NCBI RefSeq assembly: GCF_002368075.1
Contig: NZ_AP018314.1
Location: 4,317,819-4,381,818 of the forward strand
Direction: 5' to 3'
DNA: 64,000 bases
Source: Sphaerospermopsis kisseleviana NIES-73
GTDB taxonomy: Bacteria; Cyanobacteriota; Cyanobacteriia; Cyanobacteriales; Nostocaceae
Shown: in pieces, positions 1 to 8,576 of the stretch
Layout of the letters: each line of letters begins with the position of its first letter
Numbering within the stretch: the first letter of the stretch is position 1
The notes under the pieces: model-generated
What the model was told of the DNA's origin: nothing
Database searches by the model: none
What the model saw: the letters and a program-made list of their open reading frames with translations, nothing else
Position numbers and translations under genes: made by a program

Positions 1-1055
1 AGATTTACTTCTGCTTTGTCTAGAGTTTGGATTTGTTGAGATATTTGTTGAGATATATAATTTGAGATTAAATCAATACCTTGACCCAAGAATAAGCCAT
101 TTTCACTGGTATCAAAATTTGGGCTTTGCCAATTTAATAATTGAGATTGAATTAAGACATCTTTTAATCGAGAATTTTTCTCATAACTTTTTACCATAAA
201 ATCAAGAAAAGTTTGAGAAAAGGCTTCATTGTCTTCGGTTGTAAATAAATTGGACTGATAATTTAAAATATTTTCCCCTAGATTTTTAATATCTCCCACA
301 GTTGCATAAAAATATTCATCTACTTTCATCACTTCATCTATTAAAGATTGAAAAGGACTAAAATAATCTTGAATAGAATCTTCAAAATTAATGGCATTAT
401 GGGCAAGTTTAGCTATTTCTTGACGAATTTTATAAGCTTTTTGTTGATACTCGTAGATTTCTTGATATACTGCTAAATCTTTAACTATTTGTTGTACAAT
501 TTGTCTTTGATTCTTAGTGTCTTCTGCCAGTTTACTAATACCTTCACTAATTAATTTAATTTTCTCTAAAGTTAATAAATAAGCATTACTCAAGATGATA
601 ACAGCTTTAAAATTTTCTTTTTTCTCCCATCTGAGTTCATTTAAGATCCGCGGATTTTGTTGATTTTTTAGTTCTAATTTACTTCTGGCATCTTCGAGAT
701 TTCTGATTTCTAAATATTTTGCTTGAAATAATTTCTTTAAATTATCCATCAACGTTAACAAAAAACCCTGATAACTTTCCTGATAATTTTCCAGAAAATC
801 AATAATCTGATTATAATCTATGATAAATAATTGAATTTCTGCTAAAATTTCCCCTTGAGTAATTGCTGTTTTACGTTTAATTATTCCAGCAATATAATGA
901 TAACGAACACCTTCTTTAATTAATTTTTGACGTTCACGAATTTTCTTTTGTAGTGTTTTTACAGCAGGATTTTTTAGAACTGGTAATTGATAGGTTCTTT
1001 CATAAATTTTGATGCTTTTATAATTAATAAATTGTTTTGGCTTTTGGGTGAGCAT
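1..1055 (-). CDS. Hypothetical coiled-coil protein, 3' end cut by window edge
   Basis: I translated this frame by hand. It is open from an ATG at 1055 to the first base of the window, about 351 codons with no stop. The product is rich in Lys, Glu, Gln, Ile and Leu, with almost no Gly or Pro runs. It contains long stretches with heptad-like spacing (roughly residues 40-330), which points to extended coiled coils. There is no signal peptide, membrane segment or catalytic motif that I recognise, and I assign no function. It lies 111 bp downstream of the microviridin-side ABC transporter on the same strand, so it could be co-transcribed, but nothing else ties it to the peptide genes. The reading frame is solid; the function is unknown. 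Confidence 0.7.
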   Translation of the reverse strand, partial: MLTQKPKQFINYKSIKIYERTYQLPVLKNPAVKTLQKKIRERQKLIKEGVRYHYIAGIIKRKTAITQGEILAEIQLFIIDYNQIIDFLENYQESYQGFLLTLMDNLKKLFQAKYLEIRNLEDARSKLELKNQQNPRILNELRWEKKENFKAVIILSNAYLLTLEKIKLISEGISKLAEDTKNQRQIVQQIVKDLAVYQEIYEYQQKAYKIRQEIAKLAHNAINFEDSIQDYFSPFQSLIDEVMKVDEYFYATVGDIKNLGENILNYQSNLFTTEDNEAFSQTFLDFMVKSYEKNSRLKDVLIQSQLLNWQSPNFDTSENGLFLGQGIDLISNYISQQISQQIQTLDKAEVN

Positions 1056-1118
1056 AAGTTTTATTTTCAGTTATTTTCCAAATTTACAGCAGTTTCCAAA
1101 GAGATAAATTAGACATTT

Positions 1119-1142
1119 AGCGGGCAAGATGCCTGTTCCACT
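1119..1142. repeat. Small dispersed palindromic repeat
   Basis: A short GC-richer palindrome (gcgggcaagatgcctgttcc) sits in an otherwise AT-rich spacer. A related copy in opposite orientation (ggaacaggcatcctgcctgt) lies at about 5233-5252. This type of small dispersed repeat is common between genes of heterocystous cyanobacteria. Confidence 0.5.
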
Positions 1143-1166
1143 TATACAAATTAAATGCACAACAGC

Positions 1167-2966
1167 TTATCTTGATGAAGTAGTTAGAGAAATTGATTTT
1201 TGGCGCTTATAATCTGCAATTGATAAGAGTTGCCAATGATTATTTTCTGTAAGTTCTAGTACCCATTGATGATAAGCAAATAAACTTTCTCGATGTCCCA
1301 CACTAATAAAAGTTGTGTTTGTAGCTTGTAATTGAGAATATAAATTTTCTTCGTTTTTTAAATCTAAAGCACTGGTCGCTTCATCTAAAATAGTAAAGCT
1401 AGGCAAAGAAATTAATAATCTAGCAAAAGCTAAACGTTGCTGTTCTCCTAATGATAAAATATTCTCCCAAGCCACTTCTGTATCAAAACTCTTGACGCGG
1501 GTGAGCAGGTTTTGTAAATTCACTTGATGCAGAATTTCTTCTAGTTGGTGATCGCTCATTTCCCGATCTGAATGCGGATAAAGTAGTTGTTGACGTAGAG
1601 TTCCTAAAATTATATAAGGACGTTGGGGAAGAAATAACATTTCCTTTAATGCAGGTCTAACTAACCTACCACTTCCTGCATTCCATAAACCTGCGATCGC
1701 TCTCAACAAAGAACTTTTACCCCTACCACTAGCACCAACTATTAATAACCCTTCTCCTGGGGGAACAGATAATGATAAATCTTCAACTATCACTTGTTCA
1801 TAATTGGGTGTTTTTAAAGTAAAATCCTCAAACCCTAGACGGGGTTCTTCTAGGACTTTAATAGTACCAAAAGTACCCAAGTTCTCAGGTTTTTTGCTTA
1901 CCGATGCTAACGCATCTGAAAATTCCGCTAACCTTTGGACATAACTAGAAAATCTGCCTGAGTTACCAAATTCAGCTATTAATACACCTAAAGCATTGGA
2001 AAACATAAAACTACAAAATGTAGCTTGGCTAATTTCTCCATAATTAATCTGATCTTGAATAAATAAAGGTGTCAGAGTAAACATAGAAAATAAACTAATT
2101 GCTGACTGATAAGCACTGTTAAAAATATCTTGCCCTCTTTCCCAATTTAGCCTCCGTTCTGAATTTTTCAGCACATTCTCAAATCTACGTTTAATAATAT
2201 TTAATTCTTCGGTTTCTCCTTGGAAAAAAGCAATTGATTCTGCATGATTTCTCACATGAGTTAGACAATAATTAAAATCGGCTTTAAATGCTAGTTCTTC
2301 TCGATTAATTTTCGCTAATTCTTGACTTAAAAAAATCGCCAATATATTACCGACAATTGTATAAACGATGAGATAAATTGCCACTTGTGAAGAAATAGTC
2401 CAAAGAATGATTACAGCAGCAATCATATCCATGAATTTTTCTATAAAAGTAGTGGAAAATCTCAACGCATTGATGGTAATAGGTTCAATTTCTTGGGCTA
2501 TGCGTTGATCTGGATTAGTAATTTTAGACTTAAAATTGATTTTATAATAGGCTTGATTGCTCAAATATTTAGTTAAAATATGATTATTCAACCACTTGTA
2601 CCAATCCATAGCTATTTTCTTTCTAATATATTTAGAAAATGCTACTAAAAGTACAGTGACAACGATAAATATAACAGATATCCATAATGTACCTAGATAC
2701 TTTTCTAGGTTTTTCTCTTCAATGACGATATCAAAAACGTAACGATTCCAGAAACTACTAAGACTATTGATACCCACAACGGAAGTGATTAATATCAGCA
2801 ACAGAATAAACATTCCCCATGAATAAATCACTTCGGAAAATGCTCTTGTTCCTACCTCTGTTGGATACCAATAAGGACCAGCAACTAATTTCAAATCCCG
2901 CCAAAGTTGTATAGCAGTGGCAAAAGGATTAAATGGTGTTTGATCAGTAACGCTACGAGTTTGCAT
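1167..2966 (-). CDS. SbmA/YddA-type ABC transporter (fused permease-ATPase)
   Basis: This 599-residue protein has an N-terminal ABC_membrane_2-type permease region (residues about 15-340, with several hydrophobic helices) and a C-terminal ATPase. Walker A GASGRGKSS lies near residue 415; the signature LSLGEQQ and Walker B FTILDEATSALD follow. The LSLGEQQ form of the signature is typical of the ABCD/SbmA group rather than the usual LSGGQ. It is the last gene after the two graspetide ligases, 24 bp from mdnC, so export of the modified peptide is the obvious role. Two paralogs occur in this window (5993-8278 and 56543-58594); this one lacks their extra C-terminal domain. Peptide export is inferred from context, and family membership is clear. 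Confidence 0.85.
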   Translation of the reverse strand: MQTRSVTDQTPFNPFATAIQLWRDLKLVAGPYWYPTEVGTRAFSEVIYSWGMFILLLILITSVVGINSLSSFWNRYVFDIVIEEKNLEKYLGTLWISVIFIVVTVLLVAFSKYIRKKIAMDWYKWLNNHILTKYLSNQAYYKINFKSKITNPDQRIAQEIEPITINALRFSTTFIEKFMDMIAAVIILWTISSQVAIYLIVYTIVGNILAIFLSQELAKINREELAFKADFNYCLTHVRNHAESIAFFQGETEELNIIKRRFENVLKNSERRLNWERGQDIFNSAYQSAISLFSMFTLTPLFIQDQINYGEISQATFCSFMFSNALGVLIAEFGNSGRFSSYVQRLAEFSDALASVSKKPENLGTFGTIKVLEEPRLGFEDFTLKTPNYEQVIVEDLSLSVPPGEGLLIVGASGRGKSSLLRAIAGLWNAGSGRLVRPALKEMLFLPQRPYIILGTLRQQLLYPHSDREMSDHQLEEILHQVNLQNLLTRVKSFDTEVAWENILSLGEQQRLAFARLLISLPSFTILDEATSALDLKNEENLYSQLQATNTTFISVGHRESLFAYHQWVLELTENNHWQLLSIADYKRQKSISLTTSSR

Positions 2967-2990
2967 AATTTCGATATTTATATCTATTAC

Positions 2991-3983
2991 TTATCTATTA
3001 CTTTGATTTTTACCAGTTAGAAGAATTTCTGCGATCGCCTGAGAAATTGCAAAATGTGGTGCAAATATTTCTAACCAGAAAAATTCCCCAACTGGATTAA
3101 TTTCTAGAAAAACATAGTCTCCATCAGGTGTGACAATCATATCAATTGCTCCGTAGTTTAAACCAAATTCAGCCATCAATTGCAGTAGTTTTTTCTCAAT
3201 ATCTGGCGGTAAATCATAAGCTTGCCAAGCGTCTTTTAATGCTCTCCCTTGTTTACGCCAATCATAGGTAGCTCCTGCACAACTTTGAGAATTTACTGCT
3301 GCTGTAAATACGCGCTGTCCCACAATAGTTATCCGCAACTCTAGCGCCTTGGGTACGTTTTCTTGAAACGTCATCGGACAAAAACGCAGTCCTTCCAGAT
3401 TTTCTAAATCCTCATCTTTAACTGGACTTGTAAACACAAAAAACTGTTCTCCCTGTTCGCCAAAAATTGCAAAGGAAGAAAGCATTTTTGTTACTATACC
3501 TTGTTGATGACATTCAGCGGCAAATTGTTTAACTGCTTCTGGGTTGTTAGTCGTCAGAGTGCGTGGGGTAAGCAGTCCTATTTTTCGTGCTATTTGTAGC
3601 TGTAGTTGTTTATGATGAGTTCTTTCTACATTGAACATCAAATCAAAATGAAAGCCAGGAAGACTAGCAATCATAGCTCGAACAGTAGCGCGAGATTCGT
3701 TAATTGATGCTTCTCTATATTGCTGATCCATCGTGTTGGGAATTTTTGCCCCATAGCGCATCCTGCGATACCAAACCGCAGAAACTTCACTCACATCCAG
3801 TTGCTTTTCCCCATCAGTGATCATTACCCGTTCTGTATCACCTTGATAAATATCTAATTTGATTTCTGTAGGATATCTGTCAGTATCAAACCGAAATGCT
3901 GTTTCTCCTTGATCTTCAATTGCTTTGATCACTAAAGGAATACTTTCATTGTCGTTGCTATATGTGACTATTAAAATTGTCAT
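2991..3983 (-). CDS. mdnC: MdnC/MvdD-type ATP-grasp ligase (microviridin lactone formation)
   Basis: This 330-residue ATP-grasp enzyme begins MTILIVTYSNDNESIPLVIK, very close to MdnC of Microcystis as I remember it. Further matches are VWYRRMRYG (near residue 70), MTFQENVPKALELRITIVG (mid-protein) and the C-terminal metal/ATP motif FLEINPVGEFFWLE. In the known pathway MdnC/MvdD uses ATP to form the two omega-ester bonds of the microviridin core, after docking on the leader helix PFFARFL. It follows mdnB on the same strand and precedes an ABC transporter, matching a microviridin operon. It is about 40% identical by eye to its neighbour MdnB. Full length, no anomalies. Confidence 0.93.
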   Translation of the reverse strand: MTILIVTYSNDNESIPLVIKAIEDQGETAFRFDTDRYPTEIKLDIYQGDTERVMITDGEKQLDVSEVSAVWYRRMRYGAKIPNTMDQQYREASINESRATVRAMIASLPGFHFDLMFNVERTHHKQLQLQIARKIGLLTPRTLTTNNPEAVKQFAAECHQQGIVTKMLSSFAIFGEQGEQFFVFTSPVKDEDLENLEGLRFCPMTFQENVPKALELRITIVGQRVFTAAVNSQSCAGATYDWRKQGRALKDAWQAYDLPPDIEKKLLQLMAEFGLNYGAIDMIVTPDGDYVFLEINPVGEFFWLEIFAPHFAISQAIAEILLTGKNQSNR

Positions 3984-4088
3984 AAATAAAATATATGATT
4001 TTAATTAAATTAGGAATTATAACCGTAGACAAGGCTTGAGGACATTCACCAAAACTAGAAGTTAGACAATAGAAGGCTGTTAAAACTG

Positions 4089-4116
4089 TCACCTGTCACC
4101 TGTCACCTGTCACCTG
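4089..4116. repeat. Heptanucleotide tandem repeat (tcacctg)x4
   Basis: Four perfect copies of the 7-mer tcacctg lie in the mdnB-mdnC spacer. The same unit recurs three times at 5274-5294 and in shorter form near 61147. This is the STRR type of repeat typical of heterocystous cyanobacteria. Confidence 0.85.
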
Positions 4117-4126
4117 TCGTTAATAA

Positions 4127-5104
4127 CTATAAAAGTAGTGTATCAGCGATCGCCTTAGCAATAGGCAAATCCAAATCTTTTTCTAGCATTCCCCATTCAC
4201 CTATAGGATTAATCTCTAAAAATATATATTCTCCTGATGGTGTAACAATCAAATCTAACGCTCCAAACAACAGCCCCAATTTATTCATAAATATTTGCAA
4301 ATGACGCAGCACTTGTTCAGGAAGATCATAGTGTTGCCATACACCAACATCAACACCAGGTTTACGCCAATCTACTTTTGATGTGTCATAAACACTGGCA
4401 TCTAACGCACCAACAAATACTTTACCATTGACATACACCACCCGCAATTCCCACTGTTTAGGAATTTGCTCTTGAAACACCATCGGACAGTAACGCAGTG
4501 ACTCCGCATTTTCTAAGTCTGACTCTTTAACCACGCTGGTATAAAGAAAGAAAGAAGTAGATTCCATAGTCTGGGATAAAGGAGTTAATAACTTACTCAC
4601 CATCTTACCTTTGACTTGATGGAAAAACTCTCTTGCAGCTTCAGCTTTGTTAGTAACGAGAGTCTGAGGAATGACAAAACCTACCTCAGTAGCAACCCGC
4701 AGTTGGCGCAACTTATCATTGGCAGCATTTATACATTCTAAATTATCTACCCAATGCGCTTTCCGCAAACTATCCCAGAAACCATTTAAGGTGGCTTGTG
4801 ATTCTCTTATACAAGCTTCTCGAAACTTAGGAGCTAAGTCTGCACTTAGTTTTGGTTTCCATATTCGCCGCAACCACACCGCTTGTACTTGTTCTGTACT
4901 GATAGAATAGCCGCCATATTCTATAGTGTGATAGATTTTGTTGTTATCAAAATGTGCTGTTAATTGTACTTCAAGCGGAAACCTATCAGTATCTAAACGA
5001 AATGGTTGCACCCCTTTTTTTAACAATGCTTCAGCCACTCTATCTATTGTGAAAAAATCACCACTGTGAGTAATTAATAAAACAATGTCACGAGACAGGT
5101 GCAT
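4127..5104 (-). CDS. mdnB: MdnB/MvdC-type ATP-grasp ligase (microviridin lactam formation)
   Basis: This 325-residue ATP-grasp protein has the family landmarks LLITHSGDFFTIDRVAEALL at the N-terminus, VWLRRIWKP near residue 75, CPMVFQEQIPKQWELRVVYV in the middle and FLEINPIGEWGMLEKDL at the C-terminus. These match the MdnB/MvdC branch, which forms the final omega-amide between the core Lys and an acidic residue after MdnC has made the esters. It lies downstream of the precursor gene with a 370-bp spacer and is followed by mdnC, the order expected for microviridin loci. The start at 5104 gives the conserved beta-strand start. Length is normal and no residue looks damaged. Confidence 0.92.
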   Translation of the reverse strand: MHLSRDIVLLITHSGDFFTIDRVAEALLKKGVQPFRLDTDRFPLEVQLTAHFDNNKIYHTIEYGGYSISTEQVQAVWLRRIWKPKLSADLAPKFREACIRESQATLNGFWDSLRKAHWVDNLECINAANDKLRQLRVATEVGFVIPQTLVTNKAEAAREFFHQVKGKMVSKLLTPLSQTMESTSFFLYTSVVKESDLENAESLRYCPMVFQEQIPKQWELRVVYVNGKVFVGALDASVYDTSKVDWRKPGVDVGVWQHYDLPEQVLRHLQIFMNKLGLLFGALDLIVTPSGEYIFLEINPIGEWGMLEKDLDLPIAKAIADTLLL

Positions 5105-5474
5105 AAAAACTTTTTGAATTGAAGTTTGATTAACTATGGTTTGCTAAAAAATTCTTTCCATTAGGGCTTAGGAGTCAGGATTTACAGCATATTTCATACC
5201 CGTGAGGTACAAACTCAAATCATAAAACCCTTGTGGAACAGGCATCCTGCCTGTTATCTTCCCATCTCTACTGTCACCTGTCACCTGTCACCTGCTATAA
5301 ATCCCCGATTTCTTGTAGACACCTGTATGGTAGCTGTCCAACGGGTAGAATTCGGGGATATTCAACCAGCAGCGATCGCTTAAATATTTTTGATATCTGG
5401 CTATTTATTCAGAAACAAACAGAAGTTTTCAATTTTTTGATGCTGCTATTTCTGCAATTTCAGATTCACTATAT
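5105..5474. other. mdnA-mdnB spacer, non-coding
   Basis: No convincing gene was found in either direction. The stretch holds a dispersed palindrome (about 5233-5252), three tcacctg heptamers (5274-5294) and an inverted repeat, ATCCCCGA...TTCGGGGAT, spanning 5301-5360. Such a structured spacer could set different transcript levels for the small precursor and the ligases; that is inference. Confidence 0.6.
5301..5360. repeat. Inverted repeat / possible stem-loop downstream of mdnA
   Basis: The arms ATCCCCGA and TTCGGGGAT are separated by about 43 nt. The structure lies about 115-175 nt beyond the mdnA stop on the transcribed strand. It has no clear T-run, so it may be a processing or stabilising stem, or a repeat relic, rather than a terminator. 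Confidence 0.4.
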
Positions 5475-5639
5475 TTAGCAATCTTCGCAATCAGAAGGCC
5501 ACTTGAAAGTAAATATTGGAGGAGGTAATGGCTGTTCTTCTGGTTGTGGTGTTGGTGTTTCTGGTGGTTCTTCTTCTGCGGCCAAGAAGCGAGCGAAAAA
5601 TGGCAAGGCTTCAATATTCGTTAATGTTGCTGTTGTCAT
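5475..5639 (-). CDS. mdnA: Microviridin-type graspetide precursor peptide (MdnA-like)
   Basis: This gene was found by reading the minus strand: ATG at 5639, stop TAA at 5475-5477, 54 residues. Residues 11-19 read ALPFFARFL, the leader motif that microviridin ligases bind. A Pro/Glu-rich linker (residues 21-41) leads to the core FTFKWPSDCEDC (residues 43-54). Thr44, Lys46, Ser49, Asp50, Glu52 and Asp53 fit the canonical ester (T-D, S-E) and amide (K-D) positions. The two Cys (51, 54) stand where an aromatic or small residue is usual. An AGGA ribosome site (CAGGAATATATTATG) precedes the start. Phe45, at the position thought to set protease specificity, suggests a chymotrypsin- or elastase-like target. 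The family call is very secure; bond assignment is by analogy. Confidence 0.95.
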   Translation of the reverse strand: MTTATLTNIEALPFFARFLAAEEEPPETPTPQPEEQPLPPPIFTFKWPSDCEDC

Positions 5640-5710
5640 AATATATTCCTGTTTTCCTCAGAGGAACTTTATGTTAGCTATCAAAGATATATCAGTAAAT
5701 GAGTGTTAAA

Positions 5711-5745
5711 GCAAGGACATTTAAGATATTTAAGATATTTAAGTT
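5711..5745 (-). promoter_or_regulatory. Putative direct-repeat regulatory element upstream of mdnA
   Basis: Read on the minus strand, this is CTTAAATAT twice, then CTTAAATGT, then CCTTGC: a 9-bp period ending about 72 nt before the mdnA start. A very similar block (CTTAACTGT repeated, then CCTTGC) precedes hphB, and a looser one precedes the 4109-residue NRPS. Conserved order and orientation suggest an activator or repressor site. The Pho box has a similar half-site but an 11-bp period, so I do not call it that. Confidence 0.45.
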
Positions 5746-5797
5746 AAATCTCATGATTAGAAAGCAATGTAAATAAGGTAAAAATAAAAAGGTTTTG

Positions 5798-5819
5798 TTC
5801 GCGTAGCGTGCCGTAGGCA
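5798..5819. repeat. Small dispersed repeat (ttcgcgtagcgtgccgtagg)
   Basis: A near-identical copy lies at 21231-21252 between aptB and aptC. Both are in intergenic DNA and carry the gcgtagcgtgccgta core familiar from Nostocales genomes. Confidence 0.65.
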
Positions 5820-5829
5820 ATTCTCAAAC

Positions 5830-5880
5830 TCCCCCATTTATAATGGGGTAATCAATCAAAGTCCCCCTTTTTTAGGGGAT
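5830..5880. terminator. Double hairpin, possible bidirectional terminator
   Basis: CCCCATT-TAT-AATGGGG (5832-5848) is followed by CCCC(T6A)GGGG (5864-5878). It lies about 110-160 bp beyond the stop of the 5993-8278 transporter on the transcribed strand. The second hairpin resembles a common cyanobacterial C-run/G-run repeat, so it may be a repeat serving as terminator. Confidence 0.45.
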
Positions 5881-5992
5881 TTAGAGGGATCTAAAAAGTC
5901 TAAATTTCCTTAACCTAAGATTATTCTGAATATTACGTTTTTTACTTTTAATGTAAGCATTCAGCCGTCAGCTAAGGTTAAGGATTATTTAC

Positions 5993-8278
5993 TTAATTCT
6001 CAAAGCTTTCAACTCTTACCCATTTCAAAACTTTTGAGTCTTTATTATAGCGGTAGGTAGAACCATCCTTCGTAGTAATGGTTTGACCTTTGCTGGCCTT
6101 GCTTCTCACAGTACCCAGTGAATAGTCAGTTAGTTCCTGCATTTCTCGATGAGAAAGCCCTACAATTTCACCTGTATCTACTGTTGATGTTTCAGGTTGA
6201 TTTTCAGGTTCATCATCAGATACAAAATCTATGATAATTTCTGAATTTTCAGAAGCATCTGTTAATATTTCTGCTTGATTTTCAGGTTCATCATCAGATA
6301 CAAAATCTATGATAATTTCTGAATTTTCAGAAGCATCTGTTAATATTTCTGCTTGATTTTCAGGTTCATCATCAGATACAAAATCTATGGTAATTTCTCT
6401 ATTTTCAGGAGAAACTGTTAATGTTTCTGGTTGAGTTGCGGGTTTACTATTGGGTACAACTTCTATGGTGATACCAGAATTTTCAGCATAATTATCAGTA
6501 GTAAGTTCTTGTGCTTTTTGCTGTCTATAATCCTCAACAGATAGCAGTCGCCAACTAGAATCTTGTGAAAGTTCTAAAACCCATTGATGATAACTAAATA
6601 GACTTTCTCGATGTCCTACACTGATATAGGTTGTGTTTGTTTCTTGTAATTGTTGATATAAATTACCTTCATTATTCAAATCTAAAGCACTTGTAGCTTC
6701 ATCTAAAATAGTAAAGCTAGGACGAGTAACTAATAAACGTGCAAATGCTAAACGTTGTTGTTCTCCCAAAGAAAGGATATTTTCCCAAGGAAGTTCTGTA
6801 TCAAAATTATCTATTCGACTTAATAAGTTTTGCAAATTAACTTGTTTTAAAATTGCTTCCAGTGCGCGATCGCTCATTCCCCGTGTTGTATGGGGATAGA
6901 GTAACTGTTCTCGCAAAGTTCCTAAAATAATATAAGGACGTTGAGGTAAAAATAATACATCTTCTAGGGGTGGTCTAATCACACGACCAGTCCCTGAGTT
7001 CCACAAACCAGCGATCGCCCTCAACAAAGAACTTTTACCCCTACCACTTGGACCGACAATTAATAAACCCTCACCAGGTTGAACACTCAGCGACAACTCT
7101 TCAACAATTACCTGTTCATAATTGGGAGTTTGTAAAGTAACATTCTCAAAAGCTAGTCGCTTTTCCTCTTTCGTCTTAATTATACTGACATTTTCCGGTT
7201 CTTTAGTGACAGATTTTAACGCTTCCGAAAGTTCAAATAAACGGTCAATGTAACTAGAAAATTTTCCTGAAGTGGCAAATTCTTTGATTAATTCAGCCAT
7301 TGCTGTGGCGAACAAATTACAAGCTAAAGCAGCTTGGGAAATTTCTCCAAAATCAATTTCTCCTCTAATTTGCATTGGTCCAAATACTATAAATGGAAAT
7401 ATTTGAATAACCGCCTGATATCCTCGATTAAAAATATCCTGACTTCTTTCCCAATCAATCTTGCGTTTAACACTTTGAACAATCCTATTAAATCTCCGAT
7501 TAACAATGTTTAATTCCTGTGATTCTCCCTGGAAAAAAGCTATTGATTCTGCATGATTACGCACATGAGTTAAACTGTAAGTATAGTCTGCATTTGATTC
7601 AACTTCTTCTTGCTTAATTTTGTTTAATTCTTGTGCCAAGTAAATAGCAATTAAATTACCAACTACTGTATAACAAACTAAAGCAACTGCTACAAATTTA
7701 GAGAGCGTCCAGAGCAGTATTAAAAAAGCTGTCATTTCTAGGACTTTTTCTAGCAATGTAGCTGAAAAGCTGAGAAAATCTTTAGTTAAAGGCTCAATTT
7801 CTTGTGATATTTGTTGATCTGGATTGGTAACATCGGACTGAAAATTGATTTTATAATATGCCCGATTATTGAAATATTTTGATAAAATTTGACTATTCAG
7901 CCATTCATACCAGTCAAGAGCTATTTTTTTTCTAACAAATTTAGAAATTCCTACTAAAATTGTTACCAAAACCAGCGCAAAACCATAAAGCAATAATAAA
8001 TCACTAAATTTTTCTAAATCCTTTTCTTGTGTAATAACATCTATTAAATAGCGGTTAACAAAGCTGTTAAAAACTGTTGCACCTACCATAACAACAATTA
8101 ATAATACTAGAAGAGCCAACATTCCATAAGTGCGAATCACCTCTGAAAATGCTCTACCATTTGCATCTGTAGGATACCAATATGGACCGACAACCGCTTG
8201 GAAATTTTTCCAAAATTGATTAGTACCTGAAGCAGAATTATCGTTGGCGGATTTATTAATAAAAGTTGTAGCTTGCAT
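5993..8278 (-). CDS. SbmA/YddA-type ABC transporter with repeat linker and extra C-terminal domain
   Basis: This 761-residue protein has a permease region (about 1-345) and an ATPase with Walker A GPSGRGKSS near residue 411, signature LSLGEQQ near 504 and Walker B FTILDEATSALD near 524. After the ATPase comes an acidic linker (about 600-700) with a 26-residue tandem repeat (SEIIIDFVSDDEPENQAEIL unit), then a 50-residue domain (GLSHREMQELTDYSLGTVRS... ending VLKWVRV). The same terminal domain closes the transporter at 56543-58594 but is absent from that at 1167-2966. The gene lies just upstream of mdnA and downstream of the NRPS/hphA operon, so it could export either the microviridin or the anabaenopeptin-type peptide. 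The role of the tail is unknown. Confidence 0.85.
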   Translation of the reverse strand: MQATTFINKSANDNSASGTNQFWKNFQAVVGPYWYPTDANGRAFSEVIRTYGMLALLVLLIVVMVGATVFNSFVNRYLIDVITQEKDLEKFSDLLLLYGFALVLVTILVGISKFVRKKIALDWYEWLNSQILSKYFNNRAYYKINFQSDVTNPDQQISQEIEPLTKDFLSFSATLLEKVLEMTAFLILLWTLSKFVAVALVCYTVVGNLIAIYLAQELNKIKQEEVESNADYTYSLTHVRNHAESIAFFQGESQELNIVNRRFNRIVQSVKRKIDWERSQDIFNRGYQAVIQIFPFIVFGPMQIRGEIDFGEISQAALACNLFATAMAELIKEFATSGKFSSYIDRLFELSEALKSVTKEPENVSIIKTKEEKRLAFENVTLQTPNYEQVIVEELSLSVQPGEGLLIVGPSGRGKSSLLRAIAGLWNSGTGRVIRPPLEDVLFLPQRPYIILGTLREQLLYPHTTRGMSDRALEAILKQVNLQNLLSRIDNFDTELPWENILSLGEQQRLAFARLLVTRPSFTILDEATSALDLNNEGNLYQQLQETNTTYISVGHRESLFSYHQWVLELSQDSSWRLLSVEDYRQQKAQELTTDNYAENSGITIEVVPNSKPATQPETLTVSPENREITIDFVSDDEPENQAEILTDASENSEIIIDFVSDDEPENQAEILTDASENSEIIIDFVSDDEPENQPETSTVDTGEIVGLSHREMQELTDYSLGTVRSKASKGQTITTKDGSTYRYNKDSKVLKWVRVESFEN
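6193..6425 (-). repeat. In-frame tandem repeat, 78-bp unit, three copies
   Basis: Copies start at equivalent points 6211, 6289 and 6367, an exact 78-bp spacing. The first two are almost identical and the third has diverged. They encode the acidic 26-residue repeats in the linker of the transporter. Copy number may vary between strains. Confidence 0.9.
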
Positions 8279-8497
8279 CTGTAAAAAATTATTTGAGTCT
8301 TATGGAGCAGATAACAGAGAACAAAAGGGCTAATAAACGTATAATTTATTTGTTAGTAAAAGCCCGGCTTATGACTAACACAAATAAAATAACATTACAT
8401 TCCTATGTTAATGATCAGGATGAAGTCGAAATTATCCTGAGTCTTTAATGATTAGACCTGTCCGAGAAATTAAATATGGGTGATTTTAAACCCTTCT

Positions 8498-8521
8498 AGA
8501 GACGTTCCATGAAACGTCTCT
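8498..8521. terminator. Hairpin downstream of the hphA fragment
   Basis: AGAGACGTT-CCATGA-AACGTCTCT forms a 9-bp stem, followed on the plus strand by tattcttttt. On the transcribed (minus) strand the T-run is missing. It may be a bidirectional terminator or the widespread cyanobacterial gagacgttccat palindrome. It lies between the NRPS operon end (8577) and the transporter start (8278). The rest of this 298-bp spacer shows nothing else. Confidence 0.5.
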
Positions 8522-8576
8522 ATTCTTTTTCGGATGTGTCTAATGGTAAGTGTTAATGGTCAATTTACAAAATAGA

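Larger units (their letters stand above)
5640..5992. other. mdnA upstream region
   Basis: This 353-bp stretch carries no gene. It holds the 9-bp direct repeats described separately (5711-5745), a small dispersed repeat (5798-5819) and a GC-rich double hairpin (5830-5880). It probably contains the mdnA promoter and the 3' end of the upstream transporter transcript. Confidence 0.6.

Noticed and set aside
5503-5709. Plus-strand Gly/Ser-rich open frame
   Set aside because: It is the antisense of the mdnA coding region; the minus-strand reading has leader, core and ribosome site.
5711-5745. Pho box (PhoB/SphR site)
   Set aside because: Half-site CTTAA is similar but the period is 9 bp, not 11, and the neighbours are not phosphate genes.
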